A stretch of DNA of 64,000 nt from Mycobacterium sp. OAS707. Its GTDB lineage: Bacteria > Actinomycetota > Actinomycetes > Mycobacteriales > Mycobacteriaceae. The position numbers were made by a program, and so were the translations under genes. Under the pieces are notes generated by a model. The model saw only the letters and a list, made by a program, of their open reading frames with translations, made no database searches and was not told the origin of the DNA. The stretch covers positions 434,001-498,000 of the forward strand of contig NZ_JADBDS010000002.1 in NCBI RefSeq assembly GCF_014873705.1, in the 5' to 3' direction. Shown here in pieces: positions 17,295 to 25,773 of the stretch; the first letter of the stretch is position 1, and each line of letters opens with the position of its first letter.

Positions 17295-17689
17295 CCCTTC
17301 GAATAGCGCTGCGCGAGAACATATATTGCGACCAGCACTGTGGCAGACTCGGCGAGGACCGCGACCACGCCGAGGGGTTCAAACCAGTTGCCGACGTCGT
17401 CGGCCAGGCCCGGGAATCCGACCGCTCTGGTCGCGATATAGGCGGCCACCGCCAAACCACAAGTGATGGCGGCGACGGCATACAGCGCGGTGCTGTCCCA
17501 GGCCGGGGCCGCGATCGCGATGAGTAGGCACGCGACGATAAGCACGATGAATTCCACCCCGATATAGGGCACCTCGTGCAAGTGTTCGCTCAACACGGGC
17601 AGGTGGGCGGCTGCGCTGATCACCGATAGCCCGGCAAGCGGCCACCGCAGCGAGGACCGCAAAGGGACCCAGAGGAATTCGTCGGTCAC
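17267..17689 (-). CDS. Four-helix membrane protein, paralogue of the one at 27704-28093
   Basis: A 140-residue protein with four transmembrane helices. The GTG at 17687-17689 overlaps the stop of the exported-protein gene upstream (GTGA), which fixes the start; a longer reading would run inside that gene. Seen directly: it aligns with the protein at 27704-28093, sharing a histidine at the end of helix 1 (AAH versus VVH), PAW, a TR/SR-x-x-G-x-x-G segment, W-x-P and AE-x-x-T in the last helix. I recognise no named domain. Context: last gene of a unit with a two-component system and an exported protein, suggesting an envelope role. Confidence 0.85.
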   Translation of the reverse strand: MTDEFLWVPLRSSLRWPLAGLSVISAAAHLPVLSEHLHEVPYIGVEFIVLIVACLLIAIAAPAWDSTALYAVAAITCGLAVAAYIATRAVGFPGLADDVGNWFEPLGVVAVLAESATVLVAIYVLAQRYSKGQPSIRLRR

Positions 17690-18519
17690 ATTCCCTCCAT
17701 ATGCAACGCGAACGCGTGCGCCAGATCGTTGTCGGGGACGAAGAACACGTGCATCATCAACGCCTGGCCGAGAAGCTTGTCGTGATAGTGCCAACGCATG
17801 ATCGGGCCGCCGGGATCCGGCGGCGCCTGCGGATAGACCTCGTTTGCCGTGAACATCACGCCGACGACCTTCCACGCATTGTGGCCCTGGTACTCGTACA
17901 TCAGCACCTCGGGTGCGGACGGATCGAGCACCTTGCCATCGTGGAGGTTGGCCTTGTTGGCGACGTGCACCATCGGCATCCGTTTCGGCTGCTGCCCCGC
18001 ATCAACCGCCTGGATGAGCGCCGCGAGCCGGGGCTGCATCTGTTCAGCGTGCGCGATGCCGGCGTCGAGATCGAAACCAGCCGCCTTAGCGGCCGTGACG
18101 TCCGAATAGGCTGCGGTAGCAGACTCGCTGCGCGACAACAGATCCGCCGCCGCTGCCTGTTGCTCGGGGCTTGCCGACGCGACGTCGGGCAGATTGGGCA
18201 GCGTTGAGAATGCCTGACCGTATTGCTGCGCCCACGCTTTATGCGCCGGATCGGACTTACCCATCGAGGCGATCGCGGTGTGGTCGTGGTTGCCCTTCGT
18301 CGACTGCATTTGTGTGACGTCGCCGGCGATCTGATGCATATCTCCCCCACTTGCCGTGGCGGACATGCCGATTCCCACTCCCGCAGCGACGAGCAACGTC
18401 GCTGCGGTGCCCATGACGGCGAATCGGGCGCCCCGGCCCAGGGTTCGTGGCGGCGGAGGCGTGACGGGAAAGGAAGTTGTCGGGTTGTCGTCCTGGTACG
18501 GGTCCATGGCGTCGACCAT
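17686..18519 (-). CDS. Membrane-anchored exported protein of unknown function
   Basis: A 277-residue protein with a short cytoplasmic tail, one membrane helix (about 33-54, ending GIGMSATASGG) and a large outside domain. The outer part has a short His/Asp stretch KGNHDHTA, the segment RMPMVHVANKANLHDGKVLD, and an end rich in His, Met and aromatic residues (RWHYHDKLLGQALMMHVFF). These could bind metal, but that is a guess; I recognise no family. A second ATG at 18507 is an alternative start. It is followed by the overlapping four-helix gene and preceded by tandem CTTCAGGT repeats (18529-18547), so control by the adjacent two-component system is likely. Confidence 0.8.
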   Translation of the reverse strand: MVDAMDPYQDDNPTTSFPVTPPPPRTLGRGARFAVMGTAATLLVAAGVGIGMSATASGGDMHQIAGDVTQMQSTKGNHDHTAIASMGKSDPAHKAWAQQYGQAFSTLPNLPDVASASPEQQAAAADLLSRSESATAAYSDVTAAKAAGFDLDAGIAHAEQMQPRLAALIQAVDAGQQPKRMPMVHVANKANLHDGKVLDPSAPEVLMYEYQGHNAWKVVGVMFTANEVYPQAPPDPGGPIMRWHYHDKLLGQALMMHVFFVPDNDLAHAFALHMEGM

Positions 18520-18528
18520 CGGCGCTGC

Positions 18529-18547
18529 ACCTGAAGACGACCTGAAG
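18529..18547 (-). promoter_or_regulatory. Tandem CTTCAGGT repeats, candidate response-regulator site
   Basis: On the minus strand CTTCAGGT occurs at 18547-18540 and again at 18536-18529, an 11-bp period, directly upstream of the exported-protein ATG at 18519. A third copy in the opposite orientation is at 18580-18587, across the histidine kinase stop. Direct repeats one helical turn apart are the usual binding pattern of OmpR/PhoB-type response regulators, and such a regulator is encoded just upstream. That this regulator binds here is inference. Confidence 0.6.
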
Positions 18548-18581
18548 TCGCGGGCCGATGCGGCAGATCCTCAGTCGATCT

Positions 18582-19931
18582 TCAGGTTCGGTCAGGAAGC
18601 CAGAGGACGAACACCGCGCCACCACTACCTGGGGGCGGCGATTCACAGGTGACATCGCCACCGTGTGCCCGCGCGATGCCACGGGCGATGCTCAACCCCA
18701 GGCCGGCGCCTCGGCTTGTTCGATCCCGAGCGGTGTCGAGTCGGACCAGGCGGTCGAAGATCCGCTCCCGGTCGGCGAGGCGTACGCCTGGTCCCCCATC
18801 ATGCACGGCGACACGCACACCGCCCGACCGCCGAGAGAGCACGACCCGAACTGTTCCCCCGGCTGGAGTGACGGCGCAGGCGTTGTTCAGTAGATTCGCG
18901 ACGACCTGGCCAATCCGTGCCGCATCCACGGTCGTCGTGGTCGGTGGACCGTCGCAGAACAACGACAGCTCCGGATGCAGCAACCGGGCTCGCTCGACTT
19001 GTTCGGTGGCGATCTTCTGGATGTCGGCGGTGTCGTAGTGCAGGCTCAGGCCGCTGTCGATGCGAGCCATGTCCAACAGGTCGTCGATCAGACGACCGGC
19101 GTGGCGCGATTCGCGGCCGAGGACAAGCAACAGCCTCTGCCGAGTCTCGGGATCGGCGTCGACGGGTTGCTGCAGCACAGCCTCCACTGCCGCCCCGATG
19201 CCTGCGATCGGGGTGCGCAATTCGTGTGCTGCGTCGGAGACAAACCTGTGCATGCTGTCCCTTGCCGCCAACGCCCGCCGTTCGGCGCCTTCGAGCGCAT
19301 CCAGCATGTCGTCGAAAGCCGTTGCAGTACGGCCGAGTTCGGTATCGGCCGGGGCAGGCCATAGCCGTTCACCGCGTTGTCCGCCCGCGACACCGCGAGC
19401 CAACCGCGTCATGGCGTCCAGCGGAGCCAGTGCGAACTTGGCCACCAACGGCACGATGACAGCAACGGCAACAAGTGCCGCTGCCGCGACGATGAGCAGG
19501 ACACCCATCACGCGGGCGCGGGCCCCGGCGAGGAGCCGGCCGTCGGTTTCGAGAGTCAGCTGCGAACCGTTCAGCGGGCCACGTGGAGCTGACAGTTCGA
19601 TGGTGACCTTCCGTGCCGTCTGCTCAATCTGGGCGCGGGCCGGCTGACCCAGGACACGACCGTCGGGCAGCACCAAGCTCGCGCGGACCGAACGTGTCTC
19701 GAGCCGATCTATCAACTCCTGCGGGGGCGTGTCGTGGGCGGCGAGTTCGCGCGCATATTGGGCCTGTTCCTTCAGCAGAGCGGTGACGGACCTGTTGACG
19801 ATGATCGAGAAGGCCCCGTTGACGACGAGGATCAGCGCAACGAGAACAACGACGAACACGGCGATGACCGCGACGGTCACCCGCCGGCGCAGCGACACCG
19901 TGCCGAGACCAGAAGCGCGTCGCGCCGTCAC
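18582..19931 (-). CDS. Two-component sensor histidine kinase
   Basis: A 449-residue membrane kinase; the GTG at 19929-19931 overlaps the response regulator stop, fixing the start. Helix 1 is near residues 20-45, an extracytoplasmic domain follows to about 140, helix 2 at about 142-165, then HAMP. The phosphorylated histidine is H236 in SDAAHELRTPIAG; the ATPase domain shows LLNNACAVTP (N box), DGGPGV and GAGLGLSIARGIARAHGG. The signal is unknown; the outer domain is short and has no recognisable fold. It pairs with the regulator at 19928-20596. Confidence 0.95.
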   Translation of the reverse strand: MTARRASGLGTVSLRRRVTVAVIAVFVVVLVALILVVNGAFSIIVNRSVTALLKEQAQYARELAAHDTPPQELIDRLETRSVRASLVLPDGRVLGQPARAQIEQTARKVTIELSAPRGPLNGSQLTLETDGRLLAGARARVMGVLLIVAAAALVAVAVIVPLVAKFALAPLDAMTRLARGVAGGQRGERLWPAPADTELGRTATAFDDMLDALEGAERRALAARDSMHRFVSDAAHELRTPIAGIGAAVEAVLQQPVDADPETRQRLLLVLGRESRHAGRLIDDLLDMARIDSGLSLHYDTADIQKIATEQVERARLLHPELSLFCDGPPTTTTVDAARIGQVVANLLNNACAVTPAGGTVRVVLSRRSGGVRVAVHDGGPGVRLADRERIFDRLVRLDTARDRTSRGAGLGLSIARGIARAHGGDVTCESPPPGSGGAVFVLWLPDRT

Positions 19932-20596
19932 GAGGCGCCGTCCCGCAACACATAGCCCATGCCTCGGACGGTGTGCAGCAGCCGTGGACCGTGCGCCTCG
20001 AGTTTGCGCCGCAGCGCGCTGATGAAGACTTCGACGAGATTCGGGTCGTAGGCGTCGAAACCCCATACCGCCGAAAGGATTTGTGTCTTGCTGAGGACCG
20101 ATCCGCGGTGCTCGGCGAAATAGCACAGCAGCTTGAATTCGGTCGCCGTCAGTCCGATGGACACCTGACCGCGTCGCACCGTGACAGCGGCAGGGTCGAT
20201 CACGAGATCACCGACGGTGAGGGCTGCGGGAATGCGCCCCATCCGTCGCAGCAGGGCATTGACGCGTGCGACGAGCTCGGCGAGGACAAACGGCTTGATG
20301 ACGTAATCGTCGGCACCCGTTGTCAATCCGCGCAGCCGGTCTTCGACACCGTCGCGCGCGGTGAGCATGATGACCCCTGCGCTGGTTCGCGATCGAACCG
20401 TTTCCAGCAAGGCGAAACCGTCACGGCCCGGCAGCATCACGTCGAGAATCACGACGTCGGGCCGAAACTCGTCGAGATGCTGTTCCAGGTGTGCGCCGTC
20501 GGGACGCGTCAGGACGTCATGGCCGTCGGTGGCCAGTCCGGACTCCACCGCGATCCTGATCGCTTCCGCGTCCTCGATCAGCAGGACCCTTGTCAT
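19928..20596 (-). CDS. OmpR-family response regulator
   Basis: A 222-residue regulator. The receiver domain has the acidic pocket LIEDAE, phosphoacceptor D52 in VVILDVMLPGRDG, and the conserved lysine in DDYVIKPF. The C-terminal winged helix (about 125-218) ends RRKLEAHGPRLLHTVRGMGY, typical of OmpR/PhoB. It lies 16 bp downstream of the DUF385-type reductase gene and overlaps the kinase gene. Likely target: the exported-protein pair downstream of the kinase, where tandem CTTCAGGT repeats lie. Confidence 0.95.
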   Translation of the reverse strand: MTRVLLIEDAEAIRIAVESGLATDGHDVLTRPDGAHLEQHLDEFRPDVVILDVMLPGRDGFALLETVRSRTSAGVIMLTARDGVEDRLRGLTTGADDYVIKPFVLAELVARVNALLRRMGRIPAALTVGDLVIDPAAVTVRRGQVSIGLTATEFKLLCYFAEHRGSVLSKTQILSAVWGFDAYDPNLVEVFISALRRKLEAHGPRLLHTVRGMGYVLRDGAS

Positions 20597-20612
20597 GCCC
20601 AGAGGCTAGTGC

Positions 20613-20969
20613 CTAACTGTCGAGGGTCACCGCGACCTTGACGCGGCCTCTCTCGTCCCGGCTGGCGATCGCGTGGCCCGTGCGGTCTTGGCCGTCGAGC
20701 TTGAGCAGCGTGATCGGGGCGCCTTCACCGAGGAAGTTGCGCCACCACGTCTTGTTGTCCGGCGACATCACGTTGATGACGATGCCGCGATCGCCGGAGC
20801 GCTGGTAGCCGACCGGCGTTTGAATCGTCTTGCCCGAACGACGTCCGACGTAGCGGATGTTGATCAGGCCGCGACGCACGACTGGCCCAACGACGGGCGC
20901 GTCGATCAAAGAGACGAACAGCTTGTTGACGATTCCAACGATGGGCGAATCGAAGATTCCAGATGCCAT
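20613..20969 (-). CDS. Deazaflavin (F420)-dependent nitroreductase-family protein
   Basis: A 118-residue protein of the Ddn/DUF385 split-beta-barrel family, which uses the cofactor F420H2 in mycobacteria. The diagnostic segment is YVGRRSGKTIQTPVGY at about 40-55, followed by NVMSPDNKTWWRNF, where many relatives bind the F420 tail. Substrates in this family range from quinones to nitro drugs; none can be assigned. It sits 15 bp downstream of the EamA exporter gene and 16 bp upstream of the response regulator, in the same direction. Confidence 0.85.
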   Translation of the reverse strand: MASGIFDSPIVGIVNKLFVSLIDAPVVGPVVRRGLINIRYVGRRSGKTIQTPVGYQRSGDRGIVINVMSPDNKTWWRNFLGEGAPITLLKLDGQDRTGHAIASRDERGRVKVAVTLDS

Positions 20970-20984
20970 GAGGCCCAGCCTATG

Positions 20985-21851
20985 TCAGCCGACCTCGGCG
21001 GGCACCGGCTGCGTGCGGGCACCGGTGCGCGCTGCACCGATGCCTGCGGCTACCACGAAGCAGATGCCGACGGTGCCCGCCGGGCCGGGGATCTGGTGCA
21101 ACACGATGAGTCCGACGATCATCGCGAATGCGGGTTCGAGTGCCATCAATGTGCCGAACGCGGCGGTGGTCAGCCGCCTCAACGCCATCAGTTCCAACGC
21201 GAACGGCACCACCGGAAGCAGGATCGCCAGGCCGATGCCGATCAGAAGGATGTCCGGTGTGATTCGGGGCAGCACTGCAGGGCCGACGACGATGGTCGCA
21301 ACCAGACCGGCGACGGGCATCGAGACGGCAAGCGCGTTGATGCCGGAGACCTCATCGCCGGCGCGCTGGGTGAGCAGGATGTAGCCCGCCCAGCAGGCCG
21401 CCGCGCCGAGTGCGAACACGACACCGATCGGGTCGACGGTGCCGGCCCACGGTTCGGTCAACAGCACGACGCCGACGGCGGCGAGGCCCGGCCACACAAA
21501 GCGGTGGCTGCCTTTGCCATGTGCCACCGCGACGCCGAGCGGGCCGAGGAATTCCAGCGCGCTGGCCGTACCGAGCGGGATGCGATCGACCGCGGCCATG
21601 AAGAGCAGCGTGACGGCCGCGGTCACCACGCCGAGCAGCACGCACACGCGGAAGGTGGCCCAGGTGAACGACGCGAATCGCGGCCGGACGATGACGAGCA
21701 TCAACACGCCGGCCCACGCGAGTCGCAGCCACGCCGCACCCTCGACGCCGATGCGGTCGATCAGCGTCACGGCGATCGCGAGGCCGACCTGGACGCACAG
21801 CATCGACCCCATCGCCATCAGGGCGCCGGTGCGGGCTTGAGTCGCGGCCAT
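20985..21851 (-). CDS. EamA/RhtA-family exporter
   Basis: A 288-residue ten-helix transporter of the drug/metabolite (EamA) superfamily, closest in layout to RhtA threonine/homoserine exporters: helix 1 [20 protein letters not shown], the first repeat ends around [15 protein letters not shown], and the second has [19 protein letters not shown], the position and wording typical of RhtA. It is divergent from a LysR-type regulator across 84 bp, which often means the regulator controls the exporter. The exact substrate is unknown. Confidence 0.9.
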   Translation of the reverse strand: MAATQARTGALMAMGSMLCVQVGLAIAVTLIDRIGVEGAAWLRLAWAGVLMLVIVRPRFASFTWATFRVCVLLGVVTAAVTLLFMAAVDRIPLGTASALEFLGPLGVAVAHGKGSHRFVWPGLAAVGVVLLTEPWAGTVDPIGVVFALGAAACWAGYILLTQRAGDEVSGINALAVSMPVAGLVATIVVGPAVLPRITPDILLIGIGLAILLPVVPFALELMALRRLTTAAFGTLMALEPAFAMIVGLIVLHQIPGPAGTVGICFVVAAGIGAARTGARTQPVPAEVG

Positions 21852-21882
21852 TCCTGCATTGAACGGGACGGCGACCGTTCAC

Positions 21883-21925
21883 GTCCACTTAATTTTTCTG
21901 GACATACCGTTCACAAATCATGAAC
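21883..21925 (+). promoter_or_regulatory. Two dyads between the EamA and LysR genes
   Basis: In the 84-bp divergent gap, GTCCA (21883-21887) pairs with TGGAC (21899-21903) and GTTCA (21909-21913) with TGAAC (21921-21925). The second contains a T-N11-A core (T21911 to A21923), the classical LysR-type recognition pattern, 10 bp before the LysR start at 21936. The A+T-rich TTAATTTTT between the first pair is where the exporter promoter could lie. Assignment to this LysR protein rests on position and pattern. Confidence 0.6.
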
Positions 21926-21935
21926 AATCTCTGGG

Positions 21936-22856
21936 ATGGACACCCGTCGCCTGCAGCTGTTGTTGTCGCTGTCCCGCTTGGGTTCGATGCGGGCGGTCGC
22001 CGAGACGCACCACCTCACGACGTCCAGCGTGTCGCAACAGATCGCCGCTCTTGCGAAAGAAACCGGTGCCCAGTTGATCGAGCCGGAGGGACGACGCGTG
22101 CGGCTCACCCCGGCGGGGCAGCGATTGGCCGATCACGCCGTGACGATCCTGGCGGCCGTCGACAACGCCCGGCTGGACCTCGATCCCGACGCCGAACCGG
22201 CGGGCACCGTACGCGTTGGCGGTTTCGCGACAGGGATTCGCGTTTCGTTGTTGCCGATCGTGCGCGAGATGGCGGCGACCAATCCCCATGTCGAGGTGGC
22301 GATCAACGAGTACGAGCCCGTCGAGGCCTTCGAACTACTCGTCGACGACGACCTCGATCTGGCGATTACCTATGACTACAACCTTGCGCCCGCCTCCCCC
22401 GACCCTGTGCTGGAAACGCTGCCGCTGTGGTCCACCCCTTGGGGCTTGGGTGTGCAAAGTGCCACGGCAACAAGCGAACTCGCCGATCTCCGCGAGTACG
22501 CCGAGGCCACCTGGATTGTCAACTCACGCAACACCGCCGATGAAGACGCGGTACGCACCCTTGCGGCGCTGACTGGATTCACCCCTCGCATCGTCCATCA
22601 GATCGACAGTCTCGACCTGGTCGAGGAGTTGATCCTCGACGGGCAAGGGGTGGGCTTCTTACCGGTGAACCGCCCACTGCGCCATGGACTTACCATTCTC
22701 GGGCTCTCAGACCCCAACCTGATTCTCACCGCCTACGCTGTCGTGCGACGCGGCCGATCCAATTGGCCACCGCTTCGGACCATTCTCGACCGAATCCGTC
22801 CGGGGAGTCCATCACTGCCCCAAGAGGACTGGCCGCGGCCTACCGTGCACCCATAA
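21936..22856 (+). CDS. LysR-family transcriptional regulator
   Basis: A 306-residue LysR regulator. The winged helix-turn-helix covers residues 1-60 (LQLLLSLSRLGSMRAVAETH, then TTSSVSQQIAALAKETG), and the substrate-binding domain starts near 88 with GTVRVGGFATGIRVSLLP. It is divergent from the EamA exporter and probably controls it and itself through the dyads at 21883-21925. The co-inducer is unknown. No coding gene follows for 94 bp. Confidence 0.94.
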   Translation: MDTRRLQLLLSLSRLGSMRAVAETHHLTTSSVSQQIAALAKETGAQLIEPEGRRVRLTPAGQRLADHAVTILAAVDNARLDLDPDAEPAGTVRVGGFATGIRVSLLPIVREMAATNPHVEVAINEYEPVEAFELLVDDDLDLAITYDYNLAPASPDPVLETLPLWSTPWGLGVQSATATSELADLREYAEATWIVNSRNTADEDAVRTLAALTGFTPRIVHQIDSLDLVEELILDGQGVGFLPVNRPLRHGLTILGLSDPNLILTAYAVVRRGRSNWPPLRTILDRIRPGSPSLPQEDWPRPTVHP

Positions 22857-22871
22857 AACGCTGACGGGATT

Positions 22872-22889
22872 CGAGTACTCCACTACTCG
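22872..22889. other. Small inverted repeat after the LysR gene
   Basis: CGAGTA (22872-22877) and TACTCG (22884-22889) form a 6-bp stem with a 6-base loop, 16 bases after the LysR stop and 62 bases before the PLD-like gene. There is no T-run after it, so it is at most a weak terminator; it could also be an operator for the downstream gene. Confidence 0.3.
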
Positions 22890-22950
22890 TGACATCCGGC
22901 GTTTCAACAGCTGAGATTGATTCGGTGTCGAATCAAAGTCGGGGGACACG

Positions 22951-24780
22951 ATGTCGGTAGTACATGCAAGTAACGGATCTCTTTCGGTAAACGCCTATCG
23001 CGGTGACGCCAAGACACTGCTGGCTTTCGACGTCACCGATGCCGCACGCGAACATCTTGCGGGCTTCACGATCCTTGTGACACCACCAGGAGGCGATCCG
23101 TTCTACGTCTGGAACACGTTGCGCTTCGCCAAACCTGGCAACCACGCGCAGGATCGGAACGAGCCCGCCAACTCGAGCGTCAACGCACCGATCCACAAGT
23201 TCCGCTGGGTGCACGTCCCAGGACAAGCGCACCAGGGCTTGTCCCCGGCGTTCGGCACCTACCAATACACAGTGACTCCGCGCTACTTCGTCGACCGGAA
23301 GATGACGGCTCTGGACAACTCCCTCAGCTTGTCCGTCGACGTCGACGTCGCGCCTTTCGTCGCCGGCAATCTCCAAGTCGCGTTCACCCGCGGGTTCACG
23401 CAGTCGCAGGCCTTCGTTCGTCACTTTGGCATCAAGGCGCCAATTCAGCCGAAGAATGCCGACCTACTCTTCGACACCACGCAACAAGCGGGCACCAACG
23501 ACAAGGGCGAACACTTCACATTCGCCCAGGAGTACGACTGGCTTGGCTTCACCGCACGCAAGTGCATCATCGATCTGCTGCAAGAAGTCGTCGACGACAT
23601 CACGTTGACCCTCGATGTGTTCGCCTACGACCTCGGCGAGCCCGACGTGATGAAGCTGCTCATCCAACTGGGAGCCGACAATCGCGCACGGATCATCCTC
23701 GACAACGCGGCGCTGCATCACAATGCGGACAACACAAAGCGCGAGGACCAGTTCGAGCAGAGGTTCGCCGCAGCGGCCGGCGCCGGCGCGATCAAGCGCG
23801 GCAAATTCAGCCGCTACGCCCACGACAAGGTGTTCATCCTGTCCGATGCCACAGGCCCGAGGAAGGTTCTTACCGGATCCACCAATTTCTCGGTCACAGG
23901 CCTGTACGTCAACTCCAACCATGTCATGGTTTTCGACGACGGCGATGTGGCCGGCACCTACGCCGACGTATTCCAAGAGGCGTGGAATGACAACGTACGC
24001 ATCGCGTTTGCCGATTCTCAATGGGCGCAGCGCCCATTCGAGTTCGGTGGTCCCGGTCGATCAATACCTCAGACATCCATCACGTTCTCGCCACATCGCC
24101 TGCCTGTCGCACAACAAATCATCGATGGCCTCGTCGAGCGCGTGGACGAGGAAGGCCAGCAGAACCCCGAAGTCGGGAGCGTGTTGTTCGCGGTCATGGA
24201 ACTGCAATTCGACGACAAGACATCAAACCCCGTCTATGAAGCCCTCAACAGCATCCACACCAACCAGTCGATCTTCAGTTTCGGCATATCCGATTCGCCT
24301 CAGGGGATTTCGCTGTACCCGGTAGGTAGCAAAGAGGGTGTCCTGGTCACAGGCAAACCGGTACGCACGCAACTTCCGAAGCCGTTCAGTCAGGTACCAG
24401 GAGTCGGCGCTGGCCATCAGGTCCATCACAAGTTCGTGGTGTGCGGCTTCAACGGTCCGAACCCCGTCGTCTACTGCGGGTCATCGAATCTGGCTCTCAA
24501 AGGCGAGCAGGTCAACGGCGATAATCTCGTGGCCATCGCCGATGGTGAGGTAGCGACAGCGTTCGCGATCGAGGCATTGCTGCTCGTCGACCACTTCAAC
24601 TTCCTCGACACGTTGTCGAAGGCGCCCAAAGCACCCACTGCCGCGGTGGCGGCGGCGGCCCCAGAGGCAGCCGCAGAGAAGGCTGAATGGTTCCTCGGTA
24701 CGACCGACGCCTGGACCAACAAGTTCTTCGATCCCAACGATTTACACTTCGTCGATCGGGAGCTCTTCGCGCGGGCTTAG
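22951..24780 (+). CDS. Phospholipase D-like protein with two degenerate HKD motifs
   Basis: A 609-residue protein of the PLD superfamily. An N-terminal beta-rich region (about 1-160) precedes two PLD-like domains. The first catalytic segment is H291-D-K-VFILSD followed by GSTNFS; the second is H492-H-K-FVVCGFN followed by GSSNLA. In the classical H-x-K-x4-D motif aspartate is residue eight; here that position holds Ser in the first copy (Asp comes one later) and Gly in the second. An Ala/Pro-rich linker lies near 562-577. No signal peptide, so probably cytoplasmic. It stands alone, convergent with the DHFR-like gene; substrate unknown. Confidence 0.85.
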   Translation: MSVVHASNGSLSVNAYRGDAKTLLAFDVTDAAREHLAGFTILVTPPGGDPFYVWNTLRFAKPGNHAQDRNEPANSSVNAPIHKFRWVHVPGQAHQGLSPAFGTYQYTVTPRYFVDRKMTALDNSLSLSVDVDVAPFVAGNLQVAFTRGFTQSQAFVRHFGIKAPIQPKNADLLFDTTQQAGTNDKGEHFTFAQEYDWLGFTARKCIIDLLQEVVDDITLTLDVFAYDLGEPDVMKLLIQLGADNRARIILDNAALHHNADNTKREDQFEQRFAAAAGAGAIKRGKFSRYAHDKVFILSDATGPRKVLTGSTNFSVTGLYVNSNHVMVFDDGDVAGTYADVFQEAWNDNVRIAFADSQWAQRPFEFGGPGRSIPQTSITFSPHRLPVAQQIIDGLVERVDEEGQQNPEVGSVLFAVMELQFDDKTSNPVYEALNSIHTNQSIFSFGISDSPQGISLYPVGSKEGVLVTGKPVRTQLPKPFSQVPGVGAGHQVHHKFVVCGFNGPNPVVYCGSSNLALKGEQVNGDNLVAIADGEVATAFAIEALLLVDHFNFLDTLSKAPKAPTAAVAAAAPEAAAEKAEWFLGTTDAWTNKFFDPNDLHFVDRELFARA

Positions 24781-25343
24781 TCGTGTTTCGCTTCGTAGCG
24801 CAGCAGCACCGTGCCGCCCGGAAAGGTGCGGTTCTCCAACAGTCGCAGCGAGATCCATGACGGCAATGTCGGGAAGAACGGGATGCCGCCGCCGACGGCG
24901 GTGGGCGCCACCACGATCCGGTACTCGTCCACCAGCCCGGCCTGCACGATCGGTGCGGCCAGCGTCGCGCCCGCCACCTCCAACCTGCCGTCGGTTTCGG
25001 CCTTCAGCTTCGTCACCACTTCGACCGGGTCCCCGCGTTCCAGGCGGGAGTTCCAGTCGACGGACTGCAGGGTGCGCGAGAACACCACCTTTGGCATATC
25101 GCGCCAGACGTGGGCGAAGTCGACGATCAGCGGGGTGGCGTCCGGGGCCTTGTCGGCGGTCGGCCAGTACGCGGACATCAGTTCGTAGAGCCGTCGCCCG
25201 TAGAATGCCAGGGCGGTCTCCCGCTCGAAGTCATTCCAGTACTGGTGCAGTTCGTCGCTCGGTTCCGACCAGTCGATGCTGCCTTGTGCGTCGGCGATGT
25301 ACCCGTCCACCGACACGTTGAAGCCATAGATGAGTCTGCCCAT
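24777..25343 (-). CDS. Dihydrofolate reductase-like (RibD C-terminal family) protein
   Basis: A 188-residue protein of the RibD_C/DHFR-like family of NADPH-dependent reductases. The chosen ATG (25341-25343) gives MGRLIYGFNVSVDGYIAD, which is how the family starts; an ATG 33 bases upstream would add residues without family support. Further marks are SPGTLQ-like FSRTLQSVDWNSRL and the C-terminal IVVAPTAVGGGIPFFP. Such proteins are probably not true DHFR; their substrates are mostly undetermined. The stop overlaps that of the PLD-like gene. Confidence 0.85.
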   Translation of the reverse strand: MGRLIYGFNVSVDGYIADAQGSIDWSEPSDELHQYWNDFERETALAFYGRRLYELMSAYWPTADKAPDATPLIVDFAHVWRDMPKVVFSRTLQSVDWNSRLERGDPVEVVTKLKAETDGRLEVAGATLAAPIVQAGLVDEYRIVVAPTAVGGGIPFFPTLPSWISLRLLENRTFPGGTVLLRYEAKHD

Positions 25344-25437
25344 GCAGATCAGACTGCACCGGAAGGCAAAACTCATCGCGACGCCACAAGGGATATCGTC
25401 AATTCTCGTTTCGTAACCTCGGGCAATACCTCTTCAC

Positions 25438-25746
25438 ATGTGGAGGACATTGACGATCACATCTGCCTGCCTGAGCTTTCTGACGCTGGCCGCCGTGGCG
25501 CCACCCAGCGTCGCCGCCGCCCCATCCGGTTTCTCCAACTTCGGCAACGCGCAGGACACAATCAGCGCCCTGCAGGCCAAGGGGTACAACGTGATTCTGA
25601 ACGGAGCTGCCGTCTACCCGTTGTCGGGCTGCAAGGTAACCGGGGTTGAGGGCCTCAACAATTCCAACATCGATTCATCGGGTTCGCGTATCGATCCGAC
25701 ACGGTTCGACACTGTATACGTCGATATCTCCTGCCGGGGCGGCTGA
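25438..25746 (+). CDS. Small secreted mycobacterial protein
   Basis: A 102-residue preprotein with a signal peptide (hydrophobic core about 5-22, cleavage after SVAAA near 28). The mature part, about 75 residues, holds NAQDTISALQAKGYNVILNG and two cysteines (about C65 and C99) that could form a disulfide. Small proteins of this look are common in mycobacteria and have no assigned function. The ATG has no Shine-Dalgarno in front of it, so the mRNA may be leaderless. It is the first gene before the sigma factor/cupredoxin operon. Confidence 0.8.
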   Translation: MWRTLTITSACLSFLTLAAVAPPSVAAAPSGFSNFGNAQDTISALQAKGYNVILNGAAVYPLSGCKVTGVEGLNNSNIDSSGSRIDPTRFDTVYVDISCRGG

Positions 25747-25773
25747 TCGGCAATCGCGCTGTCCCCCAGGAAG

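Noticed and set aside
20673..21923. 416-codon plus-strand open frame opposite the EamA and DUF385 genes
   Set aside because: Low-complexity Asp/Arg/His-rich product typical of an antisense shadow.
22872..22889. Intrinsic terminator after the LysR gene
   Set aside because: Only a 6-bp stem and no T-run; kept as a minor inverted repeat.
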